The notes below the pieces were generated by a model, which saw only the letters and a program-made list of their open reading frames with translations, was not told the origin of the DNA and ran no database searches. 23,355 nucleotides of DNA. Source: DATKCF01 sp035513345 (GTDB taxonomy: Bacteria > Gemmatimonadota > Gemmatimonadetes > Longimicrobiales > RSA9). Both the position numbers and the translations under genes were made by a program. Where the stretch lies: contig DATKCF010000243.1 of assembly GCA_035513345.1 (NCBI GenBank), forward strand, positions 1 through 23,355, in the 5' to 3' direction. Of this stretch, positions 1-6,579 are shown piece after piece. Position 1 is the first letter of the stretch; every line of letters starts with the position of its first letter.

Positions 1-472
1 GCAGGATCCTTGCCAACTCGGCCAGGCCCGCGTCGAGATCTTCGAGATTGCGGACGCCGAATCCGACCATCGCGCCATCGATCGATGCGCTGGCGAGCGG
101 CAACATCAGCGTATCGGCGGCAGCCACGCCGACGCGAAGCCCCGCTACCTTGGCAACGCCCCGGACCAGCATTGGAACGGCGAAATCGGAGGCGAATACC
201 CGACCGCGGAACGCGTCCCGTGCCGCCAGCTCCCGGGCGAGGTCGAGCGTACCGGCGCAGGCGTCGAGGATCGTGCCATCGGCGGGCGAATGCTCGAGGA
301 GGCGGTCTACGGCCTTGCGCCGCCACCGCCTGTCGATGTTCAGGCTCAGCAGGTGGTTGAGCAGGTCGTAGCGGGGTGCCAGCGCCGAGAACATGCGGCG
401 CACGGCCTCGGCCCGGCCCGGTACACGATCGCGCACGGCCGGCCCGTTCCCGCCAGCCTCGGAATCCTTCAT
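1..472 (-). CDS. ubiE: Demethylmenaquinone/ubiquinone C-methyltransferase UbiE/MenG (C-terminus cut by window edge)
   Basis: My own reading of the minus strand from the ATG at 472-470 gives ~157 open codons running off the left edge. The N-terminal part has the UbiE signature: FSALAPRYDLLNHLLSLNID followed by RRWRRKAV, then the SAM-binding motif I region ILDACAGTLDLARELA, and later VGFGVRNLEDLDAGL, which matches the family VGFGIRN motif. The family is a SAM-dependent methyltransferase doing the C-methylation step of menaquinone (or ubiquinone) synthesis. Motif I reads GTLD where many members have GTGD. The gene diverges from the sigma-factor module, with a 209-bp gap. A menaquinone role is more likely than ubiquinone if the host is a Gemmatimonadota, but that is inference. 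Confidence 0.9.
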   Translation of the reverse strand, partial: MKDSEAGGNGPAVRDRVPGRAEAVRRMFSALAPRYDLLNHLLSLNIDRRWRRKAVDRLLEHSPADGTILDACAGTLDLARELAARDAFRGRVFASDFAVPMLVRGVAKVAGLRVGVAAADTLMLPLASASIDGAMVGFGVRNLEDLDAGLAELARIL

Positions 473-603
473 GGTGCGACTGCCGCCAGCCGCGCCGGAC
501 GCACCCGTCGGCATCGCGCAAGTTCCTCGGACAGAAGTACATTGGAGTATCGTGGCGAATGCGTTGAACGTACCCGTGACGAGCGGGCCACGGCAACCTG
601 CGC

Positions 604-632
604 TGAAACTCCGGACCCCGGCCGCTCGTATT
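604..632 (+). promoter_or_regulatory. Candidate ECF-sigma promoter for the sigma/anti-sigma module
   Basis: TGAAAC at 604-609 and CGTA at 627-630 are separated by 17 bp. This resembles the AAC ... CGT pattern of many ECF-dependent promoters. A start site a few bases further on would leave a leader of about 45 nt before the TTG at 682. Autoregulation is common for ECF operons, but this rests on short motifs in GC-rich DNA and has no experimental support. Confidence 0.3.
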
Positions 633-681
633 TCTGACGCAGGCCGGTGCTGGCGACGGCCGTCCCTTCTCGTGCGGAGAA

Positions 682-1272
682 TTGGACTACCGGGAACTGA
701 CCGACCAGGAAGTCATCGAACGCGCCCGCGATGGTCGGGAGCCCGCGTTTCGTGAGTTGATCCGGCGCTATCAGCGTCCGGTGTTCTCCCTCATATACAG
801 GCTGGTCCGGGACCGCGAACGGGCCGAGGATCTGGCGCAGGACACGTTCATCAAGGTGCTGAACGCCCTGGACCGCTACGACCCGTCGTACAAGTTCAGC
901 TCCTGGATCTTCAAGATCGCGCACAACACCGCGCTCGACGACCTGCGGCGCAAGCACCCCGAGACGCTTTCGATCCATGGATCGCCGCACGCGTCCAACC
1001 GCGATGAGATCGAAGCCACTGTCCTGACGCCGGTTTCCGATGACGAGACTCCAGAGGAGTTCACGTCGAGCAAGGAGATCGGCGGCCACATCGAGAAGGC
1101 GATCGGCAACCTGCGCGTGGAGTACCGCACCGCGATCCTCCTCTGCCACGTCGAGGGTCGGCCATACGAAGAGGTCGCGCAGATCATGGACGTGCCGCTG
1201 GGTACCGTGAAAACGTACATACACCGGGCCAGAAACGAGCTGAAGAAGCAGCTGGCGCATCTCCGTTGTTGA
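682..1272 (+). CDS. ECF-type RNA polymerase sigma factor (RpoE-like)
   Basis: 196 residues, the usual ECF size, with only sigma regions 2 and 4. Region 2 (about 24-95) carries FRELIRRYQRPVFSLIYRLV, then AEDLAQDTFIKV and FSSWIFKIAHNTALDDLRR. Region 4 (about 135-190) carries the helix-turn-helix RPYEEVAQIMDVPLGTVKTY. An acidic linker (about 105-130) joins them. The predicted start is TTG 682, with GGAG at 676-679 only 2 nt upstream, so the exact start is uncertain; the conserved part begins within the first ten residues. It is followed after 49 bp by a zinc-finger anti-sigma gene, the standard arrangement for a sigma factor held inactive at the membrane. The downstream genes suggest an envelope-stress regulon (inference). 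Confidence 0.95.
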   Translation: MDYRELTDQEVIERARDGREPAFRELIRRYQRPVFSLIYRLVRDRERAEDLAQDTFIKVLNALDRYDPSYKFSSWIFKIAHNTALDDLRRKHPETLSIHGSPHASNRDEIEATVLTPVSDDETPEEFTSSKEIGGHIEKAIGNLRVEYRTAILLCHVEGRPYEEVAQIMDVPLGTVKTYIHRARNELKKQLAHLRC

Positions 1273-1321
1273 AACCGCGGCTCGTGCGCCCGCGTAGAGA
1301 AAGACGGAAACTGGAGGCCGA

Positions 1322-1969
1322 GTGAGACAGGAAACGCAGCACCCGCAGGACGAGAGGCTGGAAGCCTACAGCGACGGCTCGCTGCCCGGCAATGAGCGGG
1401 CGGCGATCGGGTCGCATGTGCGCAAGTGCGTCCGCTGCCAGAGCGAAGTCGACGACTGGCGCGCGCTCTTCACGTCGCTCGCGGCCCTGCCGCTGCTCTC
1501 GCCTTCGCCCGGGTTCGCCAACCGGGTCATGGCCCATGTAACGGTGCAGCAGGCCTGGCAATCCCGCACCGCCGCGGCCCTCGCCCGGTTCGTGCCCCGC
1601 ACGACGGGCGGTCTGTTCGTCGCCGTCGCGATGCTGGCGATACCCGCCCTCGCAGCCGGTACCCTCATGGTCTGGCTGCTGTCCCGGTCGTACCTGACCG
1701 GCTACAGGCTCTGGGTCTTCGCCACCGACCAGTTCGCGGCCGGCACCAACCAGGTCGCGTCCGGCGCCGTGTCGAGGTTGCTGGAAACGGATATCGCGGT
1801 CTGGCTCGCCACGACCATGACAGCGCTTCTCGGGTCAACCGGCCTGCGCGCCATGACTTTCGTGGCCGGTGGCCTGTCATTCGCAATCGTTGCTTCGATC
1901 TGGGTACTCTACCGCAACTTGTTCCGGACTCCCAACCGGGGATCGACCTATGTTTCGTTCACGTTCTGA
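1322..1969 (+). CDS. Zinc-finger membrane anti-sigma factor
   Basis: 215 residues from GTG 1322, with a good GGAGG at 1313-1317. The N-terminal cytoplasmic part contains H32-x3-C36-x2-C39 (SHVRKCVRCQ), the HxxxCxxC signature of zinc-binding anti-sigma (ZAS) domains that clamp ECF sigma factors. Three hydrophobic segments follow, at about 97-120, 156-173 and 177-200, so the protein is an inner-membrane protein with more than the usual single helix. It is adjacent to and co-directional with the ECF gene, which it presumably inhibits. Its last 20 bp overlap the start of the next gene, which points to translational coupling. The inducing signal and release mechanism (proteolysis or conformational change) cannot be read from the sequence. 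Confidence 0.9.
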   Translation: MRQETQHPQDERLEAYSDGSLPGNERAAIGSHVRKCVRCQSEVDDWRALFTSLAALPLLSPSPGFANRVMAHVTVQQAWQSRTAAALARFVPRTTGGLFVAVAMLAIPALAAGTLMVWLLSRSYLTGYRLWVFATDQFAAGTNQVASGAVSRLLETDIAVWLATTMTALLGSTGLRAMTFVAGGLSFAIVASIWVLYRNLFRTPNRGSTYVSFTF

Positions 1970-3191
1970 ACCCGTCCTGTTCGCTCTGACGCTGGCGCTG
2001 GCCGCCGCTCCCGCCACCGCGGCTGCCCAGGATGCCTCACCGGTCCAGGCTCGAGGCATCGTCATGAGCATTTCGACCATGTCGAACGACGAGGCTACGC
2101 TCAACCTCGAATTCGCCGATGGCAGCCGGTCCGAGTTCTCCATTCACGACGGCCAGGCCTGGGTCGATGGCCAGGCGGTTGGCAGTGCGGAGCGTGGCGG
2201 CCAGCTCGACCGCTCGTGGCGCGAACTGCTCCACGCCGCGGGGTCACTCGATGGAGACGACCTGGTTCGGCTGCTCATCGACTGGAACGCGCCGGGCGAC
2301 GCAGCGCTCGACGACCGACTCGAGGCCGCGCTCCAGCGCGCAATGCCGCGCGCACTGGGCGAAGGCGATCTCGATGTCGCGATCCCGAACCTCGACGTGA
2401 ATGTCAATATCGACAGTGTCGAGCGGATGGCCGTGCGGATCCGTGAGCTTCAGGAGCGCCTCCAGGAAGTCGAATCCCTGGGGGACATCCCGGTCGCGGT
2501 AGAAGTCGTGAACCGTGCCGCTGCCGATCGCGGAGGCTTCTGGGACCGCAACCCCCTGCGCCACGTATTCCGCGGCATCACCGGCATCGTCCAGTGGGCC
2601 ATCTTCTACGCGGTTGTATTCGGCATCGCGTTCGCCACGATCTTCTTCGGCGGCCGGCGCTACATCGAGGCCGTGGCGGACACGGCCCGGGCCAACACGA
2701 CGCGGTCGCTGCTCGTCGGCCTGGCGGCGTCGTTCCTCCTGATTCCCGCGTGGATCCTGGGGATCATTGCGCTGGCGATATCGATTGTAGGCATACCGGC
2801 ACTGCTGGCCTGGATCCCGCTGTTCCCGGTCGCGGTCGGGCTGGCGATCCTGTTGGGTTACATCGGCGTGGCCCATGCGACCGGCGAAGCGCTTGCCGAG
2901 CGCAGATTCTACGCGACCGACTGGTTCCAGCGCGGCAACTCGTATTACTTCCTGATGACCGGCCTGGGCCTGCTGATCGCACCGTTCATCGCGGTCAACG
3001 TGATCCGGATGGCCGGCCCGTGGCTCGGATTCCTTGGCGGGATCTTCTTCGCGATCGGTATGGTCGTGATGTGGGCAGCGCTCAGCATCGGCCTCGGCGC
3101 CGTGCTCCTTACACGGGCCGGAACACAGCCTGCGAACACTGTTGGCCAGACGCCGGAGCCCGGCATCTATGCGGAGCCGACGGGTGCGTAA
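1950..3191 (+). CDS. Secreted/membrane protein with N-terminal soluble domain and C-terminal polytopic region
   Basis: 413 residues from ATG 1950, chosen because it opens a clear signal peptide (hydrophobic 9-26, TAAAQ cleavage region) and has a GGGGA ribosome site just upstream. Residues 30-140 form a soluble domain, followed by a short amphipathic coiled-coil-like helix (about 156-177, SVERMAVRIRELQERLQEVE). Hydrophobic segments lie at about 214-234, 252-306, 331-350 and 357-388. The GRRYIEAVADTARAN stretch followed by the LIPAWILGIIALAISIVGIP region resembles the membrane domain that follows bactofilin-like domains in other envelope proteins, but I see no bactofilin domain here. It overlaps the anti-sigma gene by 20 bp and the next gene by up to 23 bp, so it belongs to the sigma operon. 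A role in sensing or envelope repair is plausible but unproven. Confidence 0.8.
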   Translation: MFRSRSEPVLFALTLALAAAPATAAAQDASPVQARGIVMSISTMSNDEATLNLEFADGSRSEFSIHDGQAWVDGQAVGSAERGGQLDRSWRELLHAAGSLDGDDLVRLLIDWNAPGDAALDDRLEAALQRAMPRALGEGDLDVAIPNLDVNVNIDSVERMAVRIRELQERLQEVESLGDIPVAVEVVNRAAADRGGFWDRNPLRHVFRGITGIVQWAIFYAVVFGIAFATIFFGGRRYIEAVADTARANTTRSLLVGLAASFLLIPAWILGIIALAISIVGIPALLAWIPLFPVAVGLAILLGYIGVAHATGEALAERRFYATDWFQRGNSYYFLMTGLGLLIAPFIAVNVIRMAGPWLGFLGGIFFAIGMVVMWAALSIGLGAVLLTRAGTQPANTVGQTPEPGIYAEPTGA

Positions 3192-4035
3192 GCTCCTCTG
3201 CCTGACCGCCGGACTGGTTGTGCTGGTGGCCGCCTCGCCGGCCGACACCGCCGCGCAGGACTGGCGCACGATCACCCAGATGCGCCAGACCACCGGTGAC
3301 CGGGATCTGTTACAGGTTGCCGTCCAGTACGGCGCGGGAACGCTCGACCTGAGCGCCGGTGACCCCGGCCTGCTCTACCGCGCCACGATGAGATATGATG
3401 CGCAGGCCTTCCAACCCGAGTTCGTCTACCAGCCCGGCCGGCTCCGCGTCGGACTCGAGGACGTCCGCGTCCGAGGCCGCAACGTACGCGCCGGCGAACT
3501 CGATATCCGCCTCGGCCCCGACGTGCCCGTCGATCTTAAACTCGAGTTCGGTGCGGCCCGGGCCAACCTCGACCTGACAGGCATTCCGCTCCGCGCCGTC
3601 CGGCTCGCCACAGGCGCGAGTGAAACCGTGGTCCGCGTGTCGTCGCCGAACCCGATCGTCTGCGAGAGCATCGATCTCGACGTGGGCGCCGCCCGGTTCC
3701 AGGCGTTCGGTCTTGCCAACCTCAACGCACAGAACCTCCGCTTCTCGGGCGGTGTCGGCGAAGTCACACTCGACTTCACAGGCGACTGGACCAGCAACAT
3801 GTCCGCCCGTTTGCGCATGGGTCTGGGCTCGCTTACGCTGCGCGTTCCGCGCGGACTCGGCCTCCAGGTCCGCAAGGGCGGCCTGCTCGTCGGCTTCGAC
3901 AGCCAGGGGCTCATCAAGCGTGGCGATGTGTATGAAACGCCGGACTGGGCTCAGGCCGAGCACAGACTGACCATCGACATCGAGGCGGCATTCGGCTCGA
4001 TCCGCGTCGTATGGGTCGATCCGGACGCCAACTGA
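3169..4035 (+). CDS. Exported toast-rack / LiaF-like domain protein
   Basis: 288 residues from ATG 3169. GTG 3184 is an equally good start, with GGAG 7 nt upstream and a compact signal peptide beginning VRKLLCLTAG. Either start overlaps the previous gene. After the signal peptide (to about residue 30, ADTAAQ) the protein is a run of short beta-rich repeats: LLQVAVQYGAGTLDLSAGD, LDIRLGPDVPVDLKLEFGAA, and a C-terminal LTIDIEAAFGSIRVVWV. This alternation of GxGxLxL strands is typical of toast-rack (DUF2154) and LiaF/DUF4097-like solenoids found beside envelope-stress regulators. It is presumably periplasmic. In the LiaFSR system LiaF is a negative regulator of the envelope-stress response; here the analogous partner would be the ECF/anti-sigma pair, which is inference. 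Confidence 0.8.
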   Translation: MRSRRVRKLLCLTAGLVVLVAASPADTAAQDWRTITQMRQTTGDRDLLQVAVQYGAGTLDLSAGDPGLLYRATMRYDAQAFQPEFVYQPGRLRVGLEDVRVRGRNVRAGELDIRLGPDVPVDLKLEFGAARANLDLTGIPLRAVRLATGASETVVRVSSPNPIVCESIDLDVGAARFQAFGLANLNAQNLRFSGGVGEVTLDFTGDWTSNMSARLRMGLGSLTLRVPRGLGLQVRKGGLLVGFDSQGLIKRGDVYETPDWAQAEHRLTIDIEAAFGSIRVVWVDPDAN

Positions 4036-4054
4036 ATACGAACGGAGGGCGCCG

Positions 4055-4258
4055 ATGATCTCATCTCTTGTGACCTACCTCGTCGTGGGCTTTCTCGCGA
4101 TCGTCGTACTCGGCCTTACGCTGTCCGCCGTTGGCATCGCGATCGGCCTGCTCTTCAAGTTGCTGCCGCTGGTTCTGGTCGGTTACGTCGCGGTCCGGTT
4201 CTTCGGACCGAAGCGCAAGCAGATCAGCGAAGCGGACCGGAAATGGCTCGATAGCTGA
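4055..4258 (+). CDS. Small membrane protein (67 aa), last gene of the sigma module
   Basis: 67 residues from ATG 4055, with a strong GGAGGG at 4043-4048 region upstream. Residues 4-50 are almost continuously hydrophobic (two helices, LVTYLVVGFLAIVVLGL and a second LLFKLLPLVLVGYVAVRFF), followed by a basic patch (GPKRKQ) and a short polar tail. It lies 19 bp after the toast-rack gene, so it is probably the last cistron of the envelope-stress operon. Its final 35 bp overlap the 3' end of the convergent SAM hydroxide adenosyltransferase gene. I do not recognise a named family. It could be a small regulator or an accessory subunit of the membrane protein two genes upstream. Confidence 0.75.
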   Translation: MISSLVTYLVVGFLAIVVLGLTLSAVGIAIGLLFKLLPLVLVGYVAVRFFGPKRKQISEADRKWLDS

Positions 4259-5036
4259 CACGGACGGCCGATCCCCGACCCATGCCGGGGATATCGGCCG
4301 CGCGGCCATCCCGGACGGCGATCTCGATACAGCCACCCGACCCGACCACTGCAACGACGGCACCCGGTGCGACGTCGCCGTACGTCACGCGCAGCGGTCC
4401 GGCGTCGCTGCCGTCGACCTCGACCTTCGCATCGCCTTCGATCCAAGCGGCCGGCACGTTCGTGACCAGATTGCCGAACCGGTCGATGTGAACGACGCTC
4501 CCGACGATCCCGTCTGGCGTCCGTGCAGGCGCTTCCACGGGCAGCCGGACGGCATCGGTGACCGCGGGCCCTGCATTGGCCGGAAGGCCGCCCGTGGCGA
4601 GGTACGCGGCCGTGGGCGCGAAGATGTCGCGGCCGTGGAATGTGGCCGACCGCGGTTCGCTGATGAGCCCGGTTTCCCGGATCTCGCGCGCGGAGCCGCC
4701 CGCCTCGAGCATGGGTGAGAGCACGCCGTTGTCCGGACCGACGCCATGACGTCCGGCCGCCGTTACCACGATCGGCCTGCGCGTCGTTCCGACGCCGGGA
4801 TCGACAACAGCCACGTGGACCGTGCCGGGTGGATACATGCGCCAGTAGGCCGACAGGGCGGCCGCCGCGGCGGCGATATCACCGGCCGCGATGTCGTGGC
4901 TCGCGTCATCGACAATGATGGCTGGTGCGCGGGTAGCGATGACGCCACGCATTGCGGCCGCGTAGCCGTCGGCAGTTCCGAAATCGGTGAGCAGGGTGAT
5001 CCGGCCGATCAGGCCGGCGTCGCCCTCACGCGGCAC
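4224..5036 (-). CDS. S-adenosyl-L-methionine hydroxide adenosyltransferase (DUF62 family)
   Basis: 270 residues from GTG 5036; an ATG at 5081 would add 15 non-conserved residues. The conserved part starts at ITLLTDFGTADGYAAAM, followed by VDPGVGTTRRPIVV, VGPDNGVLSPML and ATFHGRDIFAPTAA, all hallmarks of the DUF62/fluorinase-like fold. The known catalytic Asp-Arg-His triad of this family is probably D79, R86 or R87, and H134. Members split SAM with hydroxide into adenosine and methionine. The C-terminal beta domain contains IDRFGNLVTNV, also a family motif. The start overlaps the end of apbC by 11 bp (56 bp with the ATG), implying coupling. No clear ribosome site precedes either start. The 3' end overlaps the opposing small membrane gene. 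Confidence 0.88.
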   Translation of the reverse strand: MPREGDAGLIGRITLLTDFGTADGYAAAMRGVIATRAPAIIVDDASHDIAAGDIAAAAAALSAYWRMYPPGTVHVAVVDPGVGTTRRPIVVTAAGRHGVGPDNGVLSPMLEAGGSAREIRETGLISEPRSATFHGRDIFAPTAAYLATGGLPANAGPAVTDAVRLPVEAPARTPDGIVGSVVHIDRFGNLVTNVPAAWIEGDAKVEVDGSDAGPLRVTYGDVAPGAVVAVVGSGGCIEIAVRDGRAADIPGMGRGSAVRVSYRAISGPLR

Positions 5037-6159
5037 CACCGGCCTGCGGCGCGAGCTCGCTGACGGCGCCGACGACTGCATCGGCGATCGCGGCCAGGGC
5101 GCGGCCGGCGGGCGAGTCGGGCGCGACGAGAGTCATCGGCTGGCCCTGGTCGCCCGAAATCCGTACCGCCGGATCCAGCGGGATCGAACCGAGGAACGGA
5201 ACATCGAGGCGTTCGGCCAGCCTCCTGCCACCACCTTCTCCGAACACATCGATGTGGCCGCTGCAATGCGGGCACTCGAGACCGGCCATGTTCTCGACCA
5301 TGCCGAGAATGCGCGTGCGAACGCGCTCGAACATGCGAACGGCGCGCTTCACGTCACTCGTCGACACGTCCTGCGACGTCGTGACCATCACCGCGCCATC
5401 GAGGTTGACCGTCTGGACCAGCGAGAGCTGGGCGTCGCCGGTGCCGGGCGGCATGTCCACGATCAGAAAGTCGAGTTCGCCCCAGTCGACCTGCTCGAGG
5501 AACTGCTTCAGGATGCCGGAAACCAGCGGGCCGCGCATGATGGCCGGCTGGTCCTCTTCGAGAAGGAACCCGAGGCTCATGATCTTCACGCCGTGCGCCT
5601 CGAGCGGCACGATCCGTTCACTGCCCCGTTCACCGGTAACGCGCGGCTTGCGCGTCTCACCGAACATGAGCGGGATGTCGGGACCGTAGACGTCGGCGTC
5701 AAGCAGGCCAACGCGCAGTCCGGTCGCGGCCAGACGAGCGGCCAGGTTGGCCGCTACGGTCGACTTGCCGACACCGCCCTTGCCCGAACTGACCGCGATG
5801 ATGTGGCCGAGTCCCTTGGAAAGCTCCGCTTCGGGCGTCGGTGCAGGCACCGAGCCGGGCTGTAGCGTGCGCCGACCCCCGCCGTGACCGCCCTGCTGAG
5901 CGTCCTTCGCGACCGGCAGTGTCACATCGATCTTCACCTTGTCCACACCACTGACCGCCTCGGCGGCCGCGCGCGCCTCGCGGACGAGTGTGCCCGAGTC
6001 CTCCGGCGCAAGCACGAACTTGAACGTGACGCGGCCGTCCTCCGTCAGCGCCAGCTCCCGGATGTGACCACCCGAGACGAGATCGTCCCCCGTCCGGGGA
6101 TTCTTCACCGCCGCCAGGGCCTGATTGACCCTCTGCAGAAGCTCGTTCTGTCCGCTCAC
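5026..6159 (-). CDS. apbC: Iron-sulfur cluster carrier ATPase ApbC/Mrp
   Basis: 377 residues from GTG 6159. Residues 1-85 are a MIP18/DUF59-type domain. Residues 118-365 are a MinD/Mrp P-loop ATPase with the deviant Walker A SGKGGVGKST (125-134), LLDADVYGPDIP (151-162), DFLIVDMPPGTGDAQLS and CPHC (C295, C298), the CxxC that bridges an Fe-S cluster at the dimer interface. The family carries and transfers 4Fe-4S clusters to apo-enzymes in the cytoplasm. It lies downstream of a NifU-like scaffold gene, but a strong hairpin sits in the 5' leader, 22 nt before the start. It overlaps the SAM hydroxide adenosyltransferase gene. The linker (about 86-112, Gly/Pro-rich) is unremarkable. Confidence 0.95.
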   Translation of the reverse strand: MSGQNELLQRVNQALAAVKNPRTGDDLVSGGHIRELALTEDGRVTFKFVLAPEDSGTLVREARAAAEAVSGVDKVKIDVTLPVAKDAQQGGHGGGRRTLQPGSVPAPTPEAELSKGLGHIIAVSSGKGGVGKSTVAANLAARLAATGLRVGLLDADVYGPDIPLMFGETRKPRVTGERGSERIVPLEAHGVKIMSLGFLLEEDQPAIMRGPLVSGILKQFLEQVDWGELDFLIVDMPPGTGDAQLSLVQTVNLDGAVMVTTSQDVSTSDVKRAVRMFERVRTRILGMVENMAGLECPHCSGHIDVFGEGGGRRLAERLDVPFLGSIPLDPAVRISGDQGQPMTLVAPDSPAGRALAAIADAVVGAVSELAPQAGGAA

Positions 6160-6181
6160 CTGTCTGCCTTCGAATAAGAAA

Positions 6182-6207
6182 GGCCGGCGCCCGCCTGGGC
6201 GCCGGCC
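6182..6207 (-). terminator. Intrinsic terminator or attenuator between nifU-like gene and apbC
   Basis: An 11-bp perfect GC stem (GGCCGGCGCCC, 6182-6192, pairing with 6197-6207) closes a 4-nt loop. Read on the minus strand it is followed at once by TTTCTTATT. It lies 25 bp past the nifU-like stop and 22 bp before the apbC GTG. It either ends nifU transcription or acts as an attenuator in the apbC leader. Confidence 0.8.
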
Positions 6208-6232
6208 GTACGTTGGTTGCCGGCGCGCGGCG

Positions 6233-6463
6233 TCACAGTGCCTGGATCGACCGGACCTCCGGCACCACGGACGTGATGCGCTGCTCGATGCCGCGCTTCA
6301 GGGTCATCATTGAAACGGGACATGAGCCGCACGCACCCATGAGGCGGAGCGAGACGACATGGTCCTCCTCATCGTAGTCGATGAGTTCCACGTCGCCACC
6401 GTCCGATCGGAGTGCCGGCCGGATCGTATCGAGTACTTCTTCGATCTTGTCGCGCGCGCTCAT
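6233..6463 (-). CDS. NifU-like C-terminal domain Fe-S scaffold protein
   Basis: 76 residues from ATG 6463, the size of a stand-alone NifU C-terminal (Nfu) domain. It contains RPALRSDGGDVELIDYD and the cluster-binding C45-x2-C48 in LMGACGSCPVSMMTLK, then GIEQRI and VPEVRSI, all family hallmarks. Nfu proteins hold a 4Fe-4S cluster between two protomers and hand it to targets in the cytoplasm. It lies upstream of the ApbC carrier in the same orientation, so the two probably work in one Fe-S delivery route, though a terminator separates them. A sigma-70-like promoter candidate lies about 50 bp upstream. Confidence 0.93.
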   Translation of the reverse strand: MSARDKIEEVLDTIRPALRSDGGDVELIDYDEEDHVVSLRLMGACGSCPVSMMTLKRGIEQRITSVVPEVRSIQAL

Positions 6464-6510
6464 TCTGCTTCCCGGGTGCGGCCCGGACCGGTCACACCGG
6501 CCGGTCCCGA

Positions 6511-6539
6511 AGGTATTCCCGCCTTATACCCCGGGTCAA
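6511..6539 (-). promoter_or_regulatory. Candidate sigma-70 promoter for nifU-like gene
   Basis: On the minus strand TTGACC (6539-6534) is followed after 17 bp by ATACCT (6516-6511), about 48 bp before the ATG at 6463. A hairpin (GGACCGG at 6485-6491 pairing with CCGGTCC at 6501-6507) would then lie at the very start of the leader. This is motif-level evidence only; the -10 match is weak. Confidence 0.35.
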
Positions 6540-6579
6540 CGGATTGGGTCGTCCCGAAGAGGCGGCGGCACGCGGCGTT

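Noticed and set aside
469..1260. 263-codon minus-strand frame over the sigma gene
   Set aside because: Antisense to a clear ECF sigma factor; no recognisable domain and arginine-rich composition.
2244..3293. 349-codon minus-strand frame
   Set aside because: Antisense to the membrane protein gene of the sigma module; charged, repetitive composition.
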